Source: CANKHA01 sp963731585 (GTDB lineage Bacteria; Pseudomonadota; Alphaproteobacteria; Rhizobiales; Xanthobacteraceae). From it: a stretch of 64,000 bases of DNA. A model generated the notes under the pieces. It was not told where the DNA came from, ran no database searches, and worked only from the letters and a program-made list of their open reading frames with translations. The stretch spans positions 682,001 through 746,000 of the forward strand of contig CAVSWC010000013.1 of the NCBI GenBank assembly GCA_963731585.1, given 5' to 3'. Position 1 is the first letter of the stretch, and each line of letters begins with the position of its first letter. Both the position numbers and the translations under genes were made by a program. This document shows positions 40,018 to 49,628 of the stretch, piece after piece.

Positions 40018-41638
40018 TTACTTGCCGCGGGCTTGCGTTCCTTGGCGGCGCGCTCGCCGGTCTTGTGATATTCGCCCTTCACCGCCCATTCCGCTTCCTC
40101 GCGGTCGCGGTCCGACCAGTCGCCGAGCTCGTAGCCGTGCCAGGGCACGCGCGGGGTGAGCTTGGGCAGCTGCAGCTGCTCCCAGATCTCCTTGGCGCGT
40201 TCCATGTAGGGCTTGGCCGGCAGCGATACCGGCGGATATTTCCATTTGCGCGTGGCGTCGATCAGCATCATCGAGCCGAAATTCGCCTGCTTGCGTCATG
40301 TCGCGGATTTCCGCCTGCGGCGGCAGGCCGGAAGGATCGAGCCCGATGGCGCGGTTGCCGAGGATCTTGGTGTCGCGGTCCGGCTGCGAGCGGTAGCACA
40401 TCGCCCAGATCACCGATTCCATGTCGTTGATGTCGATGTCCTCGTCGACCGCGATGATGTATTTGCCGGAGGAGGCGTTGCGGCCGGCGATGGCATAGAG
40501 CGTCTGCCAGACCATCGACGGATTGCAGCGCTTGAGCTGCACCACCGCCCAGCTTTCCAGCGCGATCTCGTGGAAGCGAGATGTCGACCACGTCGGGCAG
40601 GCCGCAGTGATTGCGCAGGAAATAGAGGTAGCTGTTGTCCTGCCCCATCTTCTTCAGCATCGCTGCTTTCGCTCGGCGGCATCTGGCTGAGGATGGCGGT
40701 GAAGATCGGGTTCTTGCGGTGGGTGATGGCGGTGGTCTCGAACACCGCGTTATAGACGCGCTCGCCCATATAGCCGGTGAACTCGCCGAACGGCGCTTCC
40801 GGCTCGAGGTATTCGGTGGAGATGCGGCCTTCGATCACCAGCTCCGCATGCGCGGGCACATGCAGATCGACGGTCTTGCATTTGACCAGTTCGAGCGGCT
40901 CGCCGATCAGCGCGCCGGCGACGGCATATTCCTCGACGCCATAGGGCGTGCGCGAGCCGGAGAGATACGTCAGCACCGGCGGGCCGCCGATCACCAGCGC
41001 GGCCTCGACGTATTTCTCGCCGCGCTGGCGCATCATGTCCCAATGCTTCCAGGCGTGTTTGCGCGGGCCGATGAAGACTGCCCATCTTGGTCGGGCCTTT
41101 CACCTGGCCGCGATAGTTGCCGACGTTCATCCAGCCGATCTCCGGATCCTTGGTGACCCAGTTGGACGCGGTGGTGTAGGGGCCGACGTCGAAGCCGGGC
41201 GTCGAATTCGGGATCGGGAATTCCTCCAGCCCGCCGTGCTCCAGCAGGTTGTCGCCCATGTGGACTTCGTCCTGCACGGTGCCGTAGTCGACGACCACCG
41301 GCTTCAGCGGCGCCGCCTGCGCGGCCTGCCAGCGCTTGCGGATGTCCTTGACCTCGCAGCCCATGCCGATGGCGTAGATTTCCGGCGAGCCGGCATAGAT
41401 GCTGACCGCCACGCTGCCGCTTGAGCTTCTCGCCGCGCGCGTTGGTGACGTTCTCGAACAGGAAGCCCTTGCGCTGATCCTGCTGCAGGCCGCGGAACTG
41501 CCAGCGCACCAGCGGCATCAGCTCGGTGTCCTTGTTGATCGGAACGGTGATGCGCGTGAGCTTGTCGTGCTTCTGGAGATTCTCCAGATGCGTGCGCAGG
41601 TCCTGCAGGTTGGGCTTGGTTTCCACCTTGGCGTCCAT
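40018..41638 (-). CDS. UbiD-family decarboxylase, copy 2 (multiple frameshifts)
   Basis: Tandem paralogue of copy 1, sharing NLQDLRTHLENLQ, MPLVRWQFRGLQQDQRKGFL, VQDEVHMGDNLLEHGGLEEF, NWVTKDPEIGWMNVGNYRG, EAALVIGGPPVLTYLSGS, EAPFGEFTGYMG and AVDEDIDINDMESVIWAM, with the same tail (YMERAKEIWEQLQ, GYELGDWSDRDREEA). Six or more single extra bases are spread between 40020 and 41415; the TAA at 40018 is reached after the last one. The pair may act on successive carboxyl groups or form a hetero-oligomer; both are inference. Confidence 0.8.
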
Positions 41639-41704
41639 CGATCGTTATCCCTGCTTATTCGGCGGCTTCACGCGGCGGCGGCAGCGTTTCCAGGTCGTGC
41701 AGTG

Positions 41705-42824
41705 TTATTCGGCCGCGGAGCGGGAATAGATCGACTTGTCGATATATTTGCCCATCTGCGACTGCACGCCGGTCTTGCGGATTTCCTCCAGCCAGATGGC
41801 GTGGATGCGCGGATCCTGGTCGGCGTATTCGACCTGCGCGCCGCCTTCCTTCAGGCTGACATCGCTGCGGCGGCCTTCCGAGCCGACGCGGCGTTCCAGC
41901 ACGATCGGATAGCGCTTGCTGCCGAAGCCGAGCGCCAGATAGCGCGCGGGCCTCTGGCTGGTGTCGAAATGCTGGTGGAACATCTCGTCCGGCGGCGCGA
42001 ACACCACGCCGTGCTTCCACTCCACGCGCTTGTAATCGCGCTCGCCGTGATACCAGAGCAGGCTATAGCCGCTGCCATGGACGAACAGCACATGCAGGCC
42101 GGGACCGTGGCGGTGGCCCTTCTTGTAGGTGCCGACCGGCATTTCGGAGACATGCGCGCCGATCGAGCTTTCGCTCAGCAGAAACTGGATGTTGGACGAG
42201 CCGGCCCCGCGCGCTTCCCAGGCCTTCAGCTCGAAGGCGCCGAGATCGGGCACGAAATTGGTTTCCCACAGATGGCGGCCGGGCCGGATCGACGTCATCT
42301 CGCCTTCGCCGGCGTAATAACCGGCGGGCAAATTGCGCTCGGGAAATGGATAAGGATTGTCAAAGAAGAACTTCTCGTTGTTGAGAACATTCATCATGAC
42401 CCGCAGATCGTTGCCGGAGGCGAGCCGCGCCGGCTTTTGACCCGAGGCGTTGAAGATGCGGTATTTGCAGTTCAGCGGCGGCGCGAACAGGCTGCGCGGG
42501 CCCCACTCGAACGACTGCTTGGTGCCGTCCGGCAGCTCCACGACCATGCTGCCATTGCCCTCGAGCACGTAGAAGATCTCGTCGAACATGTGCTGCTGCG
42601 GCGCCGAGCTGCCGCCGGGCGGGACTTCGTAGGACGAAAATCGTCATCCAATCGCCGCGCCCATAGAGATGTACGAAGGCGCCGCTGCATTTGTCGCCAA
42701 GCCGGGGCCACGGGCCGACATCGCATACCGTCAGGTCGACGCCGAAATCCTCATGGATCGGGATGCCTTCCTTGGCGGTCCATTCGAGATAGGGGTCAAG
42801 CAGGAATTTAGGTTGCGCGTTCAT
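41705..42824 (-). CDS. Double-cupin protein, ring-cleavage dioxygenase-like, copy 1 (one frameshift)
   Basis: About 373 residues. Two cupin barrels: the first around QQHMFDEIFYVLEGNGSMVV, the second around VGTYKKGHRHGPGLHVLFVHGSGYSLLW, with metal-type His in HRHGPG and FHQHFD. The size and two-barrel plan recall gentisate 1,2-dioxygenase-like enzymes. The frame breaks near 42640. Its start overlaps the stop of the next gene upstream (ATGA), and the two UbiD genes follow 66 bp downstream, so the four genes look like one operon. Confidence 0.78.
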
Positions 42825-43939
42825 GCCAGCTCTTTCTGGATGCGGGTCTCGTCAAAATACTTGCCCATCTTGGAGGGTAGGCTGGTCTTCGCCAGTTCCT
42901 GCAGCCAAATCTTGTGGATGCGCGGGTCCTGGTCCTCGTAGTTGATCTGGATGCCGCCGTCGTTAACCGAAGCTTCCGGTTTGTTCTTGCGTTCGACCTT
43001 GCGCGCCAGCACCGGATAGCGATGGCTGCCAAGCGAAACGGCGAGATAGCGCGCCGGCTCCGGGCCGGTGTTGAAGTGCTGGTGGAACATGCCGTCGGGC
43101 GGCGCGAAGACGAAGCCGTGCTGCCACTCGTGCCGCTCGAATTCTTCGTCGCCTTCCTTCCACATCAGGGTGTAGCCCGAACCGTTGATGGCGAAGACAT
43201 GCGCGCCCGGGCCGTGGCGATGGCCCTTCTTGTAGGTGCCGACCGGCATCTCCGAGATATGCGCATGCATGGGGCTGTCGGCGAGAATGACCTTGATGTT
43301 GCGGCTACCGGCGCCGCGCGCTTCCCATTCCGGCAATTCGAAGGAGCCGAGATCGGGAATGAAATTCGTTTCCCACATATGCTTGCCGGGAGCGAGCGGG
43401 AGGAAATCGCCTTCGCCATTGTAATAGGCCTCGCGCCCGACGCGGCTGGGGAAGGGAGTCTTGTTCTCGAACAGGAAGGCTTCGTTGCGATAGACGTTCA
43501 TCAGAAAGGCCAGATTGCTCGCCACCGCAATGCGGGCGCCTTCGCGGCCCGAAGCGTTGAACAGCCGATAGGGTGCGTTCAGCGGGGGCGAGAACAGCGA
43601 GCGCGGCCCCCATTCGAAACTGGTGCTGCGGCCGTCTCCAATCTCGATGGTGGCGCTGCCGCTGCCGGACAGGACGTAGAAAACCTCGTCATAGAGATGG
43701 CGCAACAGCTCGGTGCGGGCGCCGGGCGGGATATCGATCACCTGCAGCGAGATGAAATCGCCGCGGCCGCGCAGATGGACGAAGGCCGCTTGGCAGCCGC
43801 CGCCCAGCCGCTGCCAGGGCGCCGTCTCGACGGTGTTGAGGTCGACCGCGACGCCTTCGATAACCGGGATACCCTGCCGCTTGCTCCAGTCCAGGTAGCT
43901 ATCGATCAGATAGCGCAGCGCGGCGTTGTCGATTGTCAT
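42821..43939 (-). CDS. Double-cupin protein, ring-cleavage dioxygenase-like, copy 2
   Basis: 372 residues, intact, paralogous to copy 1. Cupin 1: LYDEVFYVLSGSGSATIEIG; cupin 2: VGTYKKGHRHGPGAHVFAING and FHQHFNTGPEPARY. Shared FEWGPRSLFSPPLN and MWETNFIPDLGSFEL blocks define the pair. ATG 43939 follows GGACGAGAG. It is the first gene of the cupin-cupin-UbiD-UbiD operon; the 191-bp gap upstream, shared with the divergent Bug gene, should hold both promoters, though I see no clear operator there. Confidence 0.83.
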   Translation of the reverse strand: MTIDNAALRYLIDSYLDWSKRQGIPVIEGVAVDLNTVETAPWQRLGGGCQAAFVHLRGRGDFISLQVIDIPPGARTELLRHLYDEVFYVLSGSGSATIEIGDGRSTSFEWGPRSLFSPPLNAPYRLFNASGREGARIAVASNLAFLMNVYRNEAFLFENKTPFPSRVGREAYYNGEGDFLPLAPGKHMWETNFIPDLGSFELPEWEARGAGSRNIKVILADSPMHAHISEMPVGTYKKGHRHGPGAHVFAINGSGYTLMWKEGDEEFERHEWQHGFVFAPPDGMFHQHFNTGPEPARYLAVSLGSHRYPVLARKVERKNKPEASVNDGGIQINYEDQDPRIHKIWLQELAKTSLPSKMGKYFDETRIQKELA

Positions 43940-44130
43940 TCTCTCGTCCTTATCTACAACGGCGACGCAAGCATAATGCCGCCTTTTTAGCAGGCAAAAG
44001 CAGAATTTGAAATCCATTTCGATTTTGTCCAGAATGCGAGCCGCGTACCCGGTTTTTCGCGGGCCAGCGGTTAATATGCTTCGGGTTCACCGCAAAGGCG
44101 AGACGGCGGGAAACCGCGGAAAGGGGTAAA

Positions 44131-45196
44131 ATGCGCAAATTGCTGTTGGGCGCGTCTGGGGATCTGCGCGGTGCTGCTGGCGGCGGGACAACCGGGCCAT
44201 GCGCAGTCGCCGGAGGAATTCTACCGGGGCAAAACCGTCAAGTTCATCGTCGGCTCGAATACCGGCGGCAGCTACGACACCTATAGCCGTTTGCTCGCAC
44301 AGTTCATGGGCCGCCACATCCCGGGAAATCCCACGCTGGTGGTGGAGAATATGCCCGGCGCATCGGGCGTGAAGTCGGCGCAATATATCGGGGAGATCGC
44401 GCCGAAGGACGGCTCCGTCTTCGGCATGTTCAACCAGAGCATGCCGCAGCGCCAGATGTTCGAACCGGATCAGGTCCAATTCGATCTTTCCAAGTTCAGC
44501 TGGATCGGCGCGATGAATACCTCCACCACCGTGTTCATCACCTGGCACGCGAGCGGCGTGAAGACGCTGGAGGATGCGAAGAAAAAGGAAGTCGTGATGG
44601 GCGCGCTGAGCGCCACCGGCGGAAATTCGGTCTATCCGCTGCTGATCAATGCCTTCCTGGGCACCAAGTTCAAGGTCGTGCTCGGCTATCAGGGTGGAAA
44701 CACCATCCAGCTCGCGATGGAGCGCGGTGAGGTCGACGGGCGCGCCGCCGTGGTCTGGTCCGGGCTGAAGGCCGGCTGGCCGCACTGGATCGCCGAGAAG
44801 AAAATCAGCGTTCTGCTGCAGACCGGGCTGACGAAGGAGAAAGATTTGCCGGACGTGCCGCTCTTGCTCGATCTCGCCAAAACTCCGGAGGAGACGGCGA
44901 TCTTCCGCTTTGTTTCGAGCGACAGCGCGATCGGCTTTCCCGTCACCGCGCCGCCGGGCATTCCGGCCGACCGGCTGGCCGCGCTGCGCAAGGCTTTCTC
45001 CGAAACGATGAAAGATCCGGAATTCTTAAAGTTCGCGGCCGAGCGCAAGCTGGAGATCGAGCCTTCCACCGGCGAAGAGGTGAAAAAGGTTGTCGAAGAC
45101 CTCATCAGCACGCCGAAGGACGTGATTGCCAAGATCAAAAAGGGTCTGGCCGAGGCCGAGGCGCAGCTGAAGGAAGCCGATAAGGCGAAGCGATAA
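44131..45196 (+). CDS. TTT/Bug-family substrate-binding receptor 1 (one frameshift in signal peptide)
   Basis: About 355 residues. Periplasmic receptor of tripartite tricarboxylate transporters. The N-terminus MRKLLLGAS continues, after one extra base near 44155, as a hydrophobic signal ending GHAQ. The mature part shows EEFYRGKTVKFIVGSNTGGS, NPTLVVENMPGASG, GALSATGGNSV, and KDLPDVPLLLDLAKTPEE with the usual C-terminal RLAALRKAFSETMKDPEF. A good ribosome site (AAAGGGG) precedes ATG 44131. It is divergent from the cupin/UbiD operon and probably brings in that operon's aromatic acid. Confidence 0.88.
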
Positions 45197-45218
45197 AGCG
45201 CGGCGCGATTCCCTCGCA

Positions 45219-45275
45219 CCGAACTCGGGTTTACCCGAGTTCGGCATTTACAGTGCCGAAATCGGATATATCCGA
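45219..45275. repeat. Two adjacent perfect palindromes
   Basis: First: 12-bp stem CCGAACTCGGGT / ACCCGAGTTCGG with a TT loop (45219-45244), 22 bp after the Bug receptor stop. Second: TCGGATATATCCGA (45262-45275), a 14-bp perfect palindrome, then CGTCGGATAA. The first may be a terminator without a T-run; the second looks more like a protein-binding site. A partial family A repeat (GGGGGAGGGTTAGGGAGG) follows at 45285-45302. Confidence 0.6.
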
Positions 45276-45385
45276 CGTCGGATAAGGGGGAGGGTTAGGG
45301 AGGCTCTTGCTCTGACGTGTGCGCGATTGTGGATGACCACCACCCGCCCGCTTTGCGGTGCCGACGACGATCGCCTCGTAGCTGG

Positions 45386-46036
45386 TCACTTCGGCAGTTC
45401 CGTGCCCGACTGCTCCGCCACCATGTAGGCGGCGTACCAGTCGGGCCAGTCCTCGTCCCTGTGACCGAGGCCCGCCTCGTACTCGCCGTGCGCGTTCTCC
45501 GCGCGGCGAAACGCGCTCGCCAGATCGTTCGCCGACGCGAAGGTCGTCGCTGTGGAATCGATGCGACCCGCCTGGCGCGTCGTGACCTCTTGGAACATCC
45601 AGCCGTTGCCGTCCGGATCACGGAACGAAGCGAAGGAGCGGTAGCTGCCGTGCTCGGGGTCCGGACCGCTCACGCGAACGCGCCCGAACAGATAGGGCTC
45701 GTCGGTACCGGCGTGCACGCCGGCGCTGTGGAACACCTCACTGACCGCGACGCCACGGTCGAACAGCTCTTTGCGGGCGGCATCGATGTCGGAGACGACG
45801 AGGTACAGGCCCTGGGCGGAGCCGGGCGCCGCCGCGGTGACGTCTTTGCCGAAGATGACAGAGCACCCGGAGCCGGGCGGCGTGAACTGGAGCACGCGGA
45901 AGGTTTTTCCGTCGTCGAAGTCGGCGTCGAGCCTCCACCCGAGTTGCGCGTAGAACTCCTTCGCGCGGTCGACATCCGATACGGGGATGACGACGATCTC
46001 GAACTTCATGTCGTTGTTGCCCTTCGTCGCGCTCAT
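45386..46036 (-). CDS. VOC (glyoxalase/dioxygenase superfamily) protein
   Basis: 216 residues: one VOC unit with KFEIVVIPVSDVDRAKEFYAQLGW, SVIFGKDVTAAAPG, YLVVSDIDAARKEL and FRDPDGNGWMFQEV, followed by a C-terminal extension (SANDLASAFRRAENAHGEYE... DWPDWYAAYM) common in actinobacterial relatives. ATG 46036 or the internal MKFEIVV are both possible starts. Function unknown. Codon use and the 290-bp gene-free stretch to its right (46037-46325, nothing recognised) look slightly foreign to the neighbourhood, so lateral gain is possible. Confidence 0.8.
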   Translation of the reverse strand: MSATKGNNDMKFEIVVIPVSDVDRAKEFYAQLGWRLDADFDDGKTFRVLQFTPPGSGCSVIFGKDVTAAAPGSAQGLYLVVSDIDAARKELFDRGVAVSEVFHSAGVHAGTDEPYLFGRVRVSGPDPEHGSYRSFASFRDPDGNGWMFQEVTTRQAGRIDSTATTFASANDLASAFRRAENAHGEYEAGLGHRDEDWPDWYAAYMVAEQSGTELPK

Positions 46037-46325
46037 CCCGGCCTCCTGGGTTGTGGGCGAGGTTTGTTGGCCTCGACCAGGTGCGTCGAAGCGTCCTACA
46101 ACTGCCGAATGCCCCGCCGCGTCAAGAGAGCCTGCTCGATGAACCCTGTATCATCGCGGTAGGATGTCCCGATGATCGCGGCGGCCGACCCCGAAGGCGG
46201 TGGCGCGCCTGCGCGGCGCGTGACCCCAGGCAAACTGGCCGCCCTGGACTTAAGGCTGGGAAGGGCCGATTCCGACACCTTAGCGGACCTTGGGCCTGCG
46301 TGCGCTTCTCAGCTCTGTGCAGGAG

Positions 46326-47151
46326 CTAAACGTTGTGATTGCCGTTGGAGAAGCCGAGACGGCGGGACAACTCGGCGGCGGCGCGTTTCAGCGCGACGGC
46401 CGGCTTACCGGAATAGCTGGTATCGAATCCGACGGCCGACACCACGCCGAGGCAGAGCGCCAGCCGGCCGTTCGCGCCGAAAACCGGCGTCGCCAAGGCG
46501 GCGATGTTGGGTGTCTCCTCGCCAAGACCACGGCCGATGCCGTGTCTATGCACTTCCGCCTGCATGGCCTCGATGCTTTTGGCCGAGGTCCGCCCCTTGG
46601 GAGACAATGCCAGCTCCCGTTCTATAAACGGACCGGTATCGGATTGTGGCAGATAGGTAAGAAAGACCCGGCCCGACGCGCTCTTGAGCAACGAAAGATT
46701 GCGGCCTTCGCGCACGCGCACGGCGGATACAAGCCCCGCCTGCTCGCAACGGATGACGGTGGGACCGTTGGTTCCCCAGACCACGATGAGCGCCGCAAGT
46801 CCGGTTTCGTCTGCCAGCGGCGCCAGTGCCTCGCTGGCGAAACGCACGGCATCCACCTTGCCGAGCGCGGCAACGCCGAGTTCGACGATCTCGGAACCCA
46901 GGTCGTAAAGTCCGGAGATCGCGCTGTGCTCAACCAAGCGGGTATTCGCCAGTCCGAGCAGATAGCGATGCGCGCGCGGCGCCGACATGTCGGCCGCGGA
47001 CGCGATTTCGCTTAACGTCGCGGGTCTTCCCAGCGAGGCGATTACGCGCAGAAGCGAGACGGCCACGACGATAGAACGGTTGCCGTGGCGCGGCAGGCCT
47101 TTTCCTTTCGTCTTGCTTTTGGGTTTTTTGGAGGGGGTGGGCCCGGCCATC
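46326..47151 (-). CDS. IclR-family transcriptional regulator
   Basis: 275 residues. N-terminal basic tail (KKPKSKTKGKG), then a winged helix-turn-helix (SIVVAVSLLRVIASLGRPATLSEIA, MSAPRAHRYLLGL) and an effector domain (VVWGTNGPTVIRCE, LSLLKSASGRVFLTYLP, AALATPVFGANGRLAL). IclR proteins typically control aromatic and carboxylate catabolism in response to the substrate. ATG 47151 places it divergent from the Rieske ferredoxin gene, so it probably governs the 47.3-55.6 kb genes. Confidence 0.87.
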
Positions 47152-47252
47152 ACTGTGCGGCTTGCCTGAAAACGCAATAATTCCTGATCACTTTGCCTCA
47201 GCAGATCAAGGCCTGCAACCGTTACCGCTCTGGACTTTAGATGTAAAAGCTG

Positions 47253-47268
47253 CGAATATTGAAATTCG
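47253..47268. promoter_or_regulatory. Candidate IclR operator
   Basis: CGAAT-ATTGAA-ATTCG, an inverted repeat in the AT-rich 187-bp gap between the divergent iclR-like and Rieske ferredoxin genes. Placement and symmetry suggest an operator; the consensus is not known to me. Confidence 0.35.
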
Positions 47269-47338
47269 TAATTGATGTCGAATTTTGAAGACAGCTCGTC
47301 AACGGCACGGCCGGCGATACAGGGCGAAATCAGACGAG

Positions 47339-47647
47339 ATGGCAGAATACGTCGTTGGCAAGATTGAAGAGATCCCGGAAGGGAAGGCCATTGCCGTAGA
47401 AGCGGGTCGGCGCACCATCGCAATTTTCCGCGTTGCCGGAAAACTTTATGCTGTGGCCAATCGTTGTCCCCATAAGGGCGCATCGCTATGCGAGGGCGAG
47501 GTGGTGGTGGAAGACGGCGTTGTCCGCTGTCCCTGGCATCACTGGAATTGGCAACTCGAGGACGGCAAGCTTGAGGCCGATCCGCGCCAGGCGCTGCGCA
47601 CCTATCCGGTCGTCCTTGATGGCGAGGATGTGGTGGTAACCGTTTGA
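47339..47647 (+). CDS. Rieske-type [2Fe-2S] ferredoxin
   Basis: 102 residues. Cluster ligands in CPHKGASLCEG and CPWHHW, the standard C-x-H ... C-x2-H pattern. It has the size of a stand-alone electron carrier for a ring-hydroxylating oxygenase. ATG 47339 is used. The amidohydrolase gene starts 33 bp after its stop. The nearest large oxygenase subunit, at 21058, is far away, so its partner is unknown; the local cupins at 41.7-43.9 kb do not need a ferredoxin. Confidence 0.88.
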   Translation: MAEYVVGKIEEIPEGKAIAVEAGRRTIAIFRVAGKLYAVANRCPHKGASLCEGEVVVEDGVVRCPWHHWNWQLEDGKLEADPRQALRTYPVVLDGEDVVVTV

Positions 47648-47679
47648 ATGGCGACAAGTCGCCGACACGAGAGATCAAC

Positions 47680-48828
47680 ATGAACGTGGTGACCAACCCG
47701 AACCGCCAGCCCGCCAAACGCGTCAAACCGAATCCGATCGATCCGCGCGCCCACAACTACAAGGTCGTGGATACCGATTTCCATTTCATTCCGGACTGGC
47801 AGGTTTTGCGGAAGTTCATGAAGGAGCCGTTCCGGACCGAGTTGACGAAATATCCGCCGGTCGGCGGCGACTACACGCCGCAATATGCCATCGGGATCGA
47901 AGGCACCGGGCAGGAGACCATGGGTCGCGCCGGCACGGCGGCCGAAGTGCTGAAGGTGATGGAGGAGATCGGCGTCGAGACGGTAGTCCTGAGCCCCGGC
48001 TTCCAGCGGCCGCAGAGCATGTTCCATCCTGCGATGCTGGCAGCGGTCGCTTCGGCCTATAACGATTATCTCGCCGCCGAGGTGTTGCCGGTCACGCCGC
48101 GCATCAAGGGTGAGATCATGATCAGCCACCGCGACCCGGCCGCTGGGGCGGCCGAGATCGGGCGCATGGCCAAGCATCAAGGCTTTGTTTCGGTCTATAC
48201 CGAGTTCGGCGGCAACTACGAGCCGATCGGCACTGCCAAGCACGATCCGATTTATCAGGCCGCGATCGATAACGATCTCGCCGTCACCTCGCATGTCGGG
48301 ACCTTCTACCAGCAGATGACGCCGCTGCATCAGGGCACGCGCACCTGGTCCGAGCTGGTCGGAATATCCGCCGTCTCGATTTCGATGGCCTATGTCGGCA
48401 GCATGATTTTCCAGGGCTTGTTCGACAAATTTCCTTCGCTGCGCGTCATTATCAAAGAAGGCGGCTTCTGGTGGCTGCCGGAATTCATGGCGCGTTCGGA
48501 CGACTACTATTTGAGCCATCCGGGCGACATCAAGCTTACCGAGCGCAAGCTGGAAGCCGGCGAGCAGTTCCTGAACAAGTTGCCGAGCGAATATTTCGAC
48601 AGCAATATTCGCTTCTCCAGCCAGCCAGTATGCTTCCCTCGCGATCCCAAGCATTTTAAGATGCTGATGGAGTTGTGCCGGGGCGAGGACATGCTGCTCT
48701 ATTCCTCGGACTGGCCGCACGCGACATTCGATCCGATCAATTGGGCATTCGATCCCGCCATCTCGGAAGAGGGGCGCAAAAAAATCCTCGAGGACAACGC
48801 GAGGAACTGGTTCAGACGGCCGATCTGA
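47680..48828 (+). CDS. Amidohydrolase-2 family metal-dependent hydrolase/decarboxylase
   Basis: 382 residues from ATG 47680 (a TTG at 47644 is less likely). ACMSD-like TIM barrel: metal motif DTDFHFIP (D-x-H), VVLSPGFQRPQ, VSVYTEFGG, the metal His in VTSHVGTFY, and the late Asp in YSSDWPHATFDPINW, followed by KKILEDNARNWF. Such enzymes decarboxylate or hydrolyse ring-cleavage products. It lies between the Rieske ferredoxin and the exported isochorismatase-fold gene on the same strand. Confidence 0.85.
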   Translation: MNVVTNPNRQPAKRVKPNPIDPRAHNYKVVDTDFHFIPDWQVLRKFMKEPFRTELTKYPPVGGDYTPQYAIGIEGTGQETMGRAGTAAEVLKVMEEIGVETVVLSPGFQRPQSMFHPAMLAAVASAYNDYLAAEVLPVTPRIKGEIMISHRDPAAGAAEIGRMAKHQGFVSVYTEFGGNYEPIGTAKHDPIYQAAIDNDLAVTSHVGTFYQQMTPLHQGTRTWSELVGISAVSISMAYVGSMIFQGLFDKFPSLRVIIKEGGFWWLPEFMARSDDYYLSHPGDIKLTERKLEAGEQFLNKLPSEYFDSNIRFSSQPVCFPRDPKHFKMLMELCRGEDMLLYSSDWPHATFDPINWAFDPAISEEGRKKILEDNARNWFRRPI

Positions 48829-48857
48829 CATTCGGCTCGAGGGGAAACGAGGGTGGG

Positions 48858-49517
48858 ATGGGTAAGCTGATCGAGGCCGCCCTGCCGGCCGTCGCCGCAG
48901 CGACGCTGGCGTTAGGGCTTCTCGCTGCGTGGCCGGACGCCGCGCGGGCGCAGAACATCATCGAGGAATGGGATTCCATCAAGGCGCCGCCGCCTCCCAT
49001 CGCCAAGATCAAGCCTGTCAAAATAGACGCCAAGAAGACTGCGGTGTTCAGCCTGGACTGGAACCGCAAGACCTGCACCGCTGACGGGCGCGTGCGCTGT
49101 TTCAATACCCTCCCGAAGATCGAAAAGCTGCTGGCGGACGCGCGCAGCCACAACGTCCTGGTCGTGCATGCGCTGTCCAGCAACATGCAGCCGGAGGATA
49201 TCGTGGCCAGTGTCGGCCCGAAGGGCGAGGAAAGGGTCGTGCGCGGCCGCGGCGACAAGTTCTCCGACAATGACGTGGAGAAGATGTTGAAGGACAGAGG
49301 CATCGACACCGTGATTATCGTCGGCACGTCGGCCAACAGCGCGGTGCTTTACACGGCGTTTGGCGCCGTGCAGCGCGGCTTCAAGCCGATCGTCCCGATC
49401 GATGGTTTGCCGTCCGAGTTGGCGTTTCAGGAGCAGTTCACGATCTGGCAAATCGCCAACGGATCGCAACTGAACGAGAAAGCCGTTCTGACTCGCTTGG
49501 ATTCTATTACGTTCTGA
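48858..49517 (+). CDS. Exported isochorismatase-fold protein lacking the catalytic cysteine
   Basis: 219 residues. Signal peptide: MGKLIEAALPAVAAATLALG, then WPDAARAQ. The fold's Asp (VFSLDWNRKTC) and Lys (RGRGDKFSD) regions are present, but the nucleophile loop reads GTSANSAVLYTA where active members have T-x-x-C-V; Ala replaces Cys. It is therefore unlikely to be a normal cysteine hydrolase and may bind a ligand in the periplasm, or use another chemistry. A GGGTGGG stretch precedes ATG 48858. It lies just ahead of the TTT permease. Confidence 0.75.
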   Translation: MGKLIEAALPAVAAATLALGLLAAWPDAARAQNIIEEWDSIKAPPPPIAKIKPVKIDAKKTAVFSLDWNRKTCTADGRVRCFNTLPKIEKLLADARSHNVLVVHALSSNMQPEDIVASVGPKGEERVVRGRGDKFSDNDVEKMLKDRGIDTVIIVGTSANSAVLYTAFGAVQRGFKPIVPIDGLPSELAFQEQFTIWQIANGSQLNEKAVLTRLDSITF

Positions 49518-49628
49518 CGCTGCCAGCCTTGCATCGCGACGGTATGTCGGTTGCCAGGCTAAAGCTGCATGCGTCTAATATTTGCGGACGCCGCCGAGGA
49601 CAACTCTGGCGGCTGTGGGGAATAGGAA

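Noticed and set aside
46051..46329. 92-codon + frame between the VOC and IclR genes
   Set aside because: Arg/Cys-rich shadow-like composition and no recognisable motif.
47602..48831. Minus-strand 409-codon frame
   Set aside because: It is the antisense of the amidohydrolase gene, which has clear metal-binding motifs on +.
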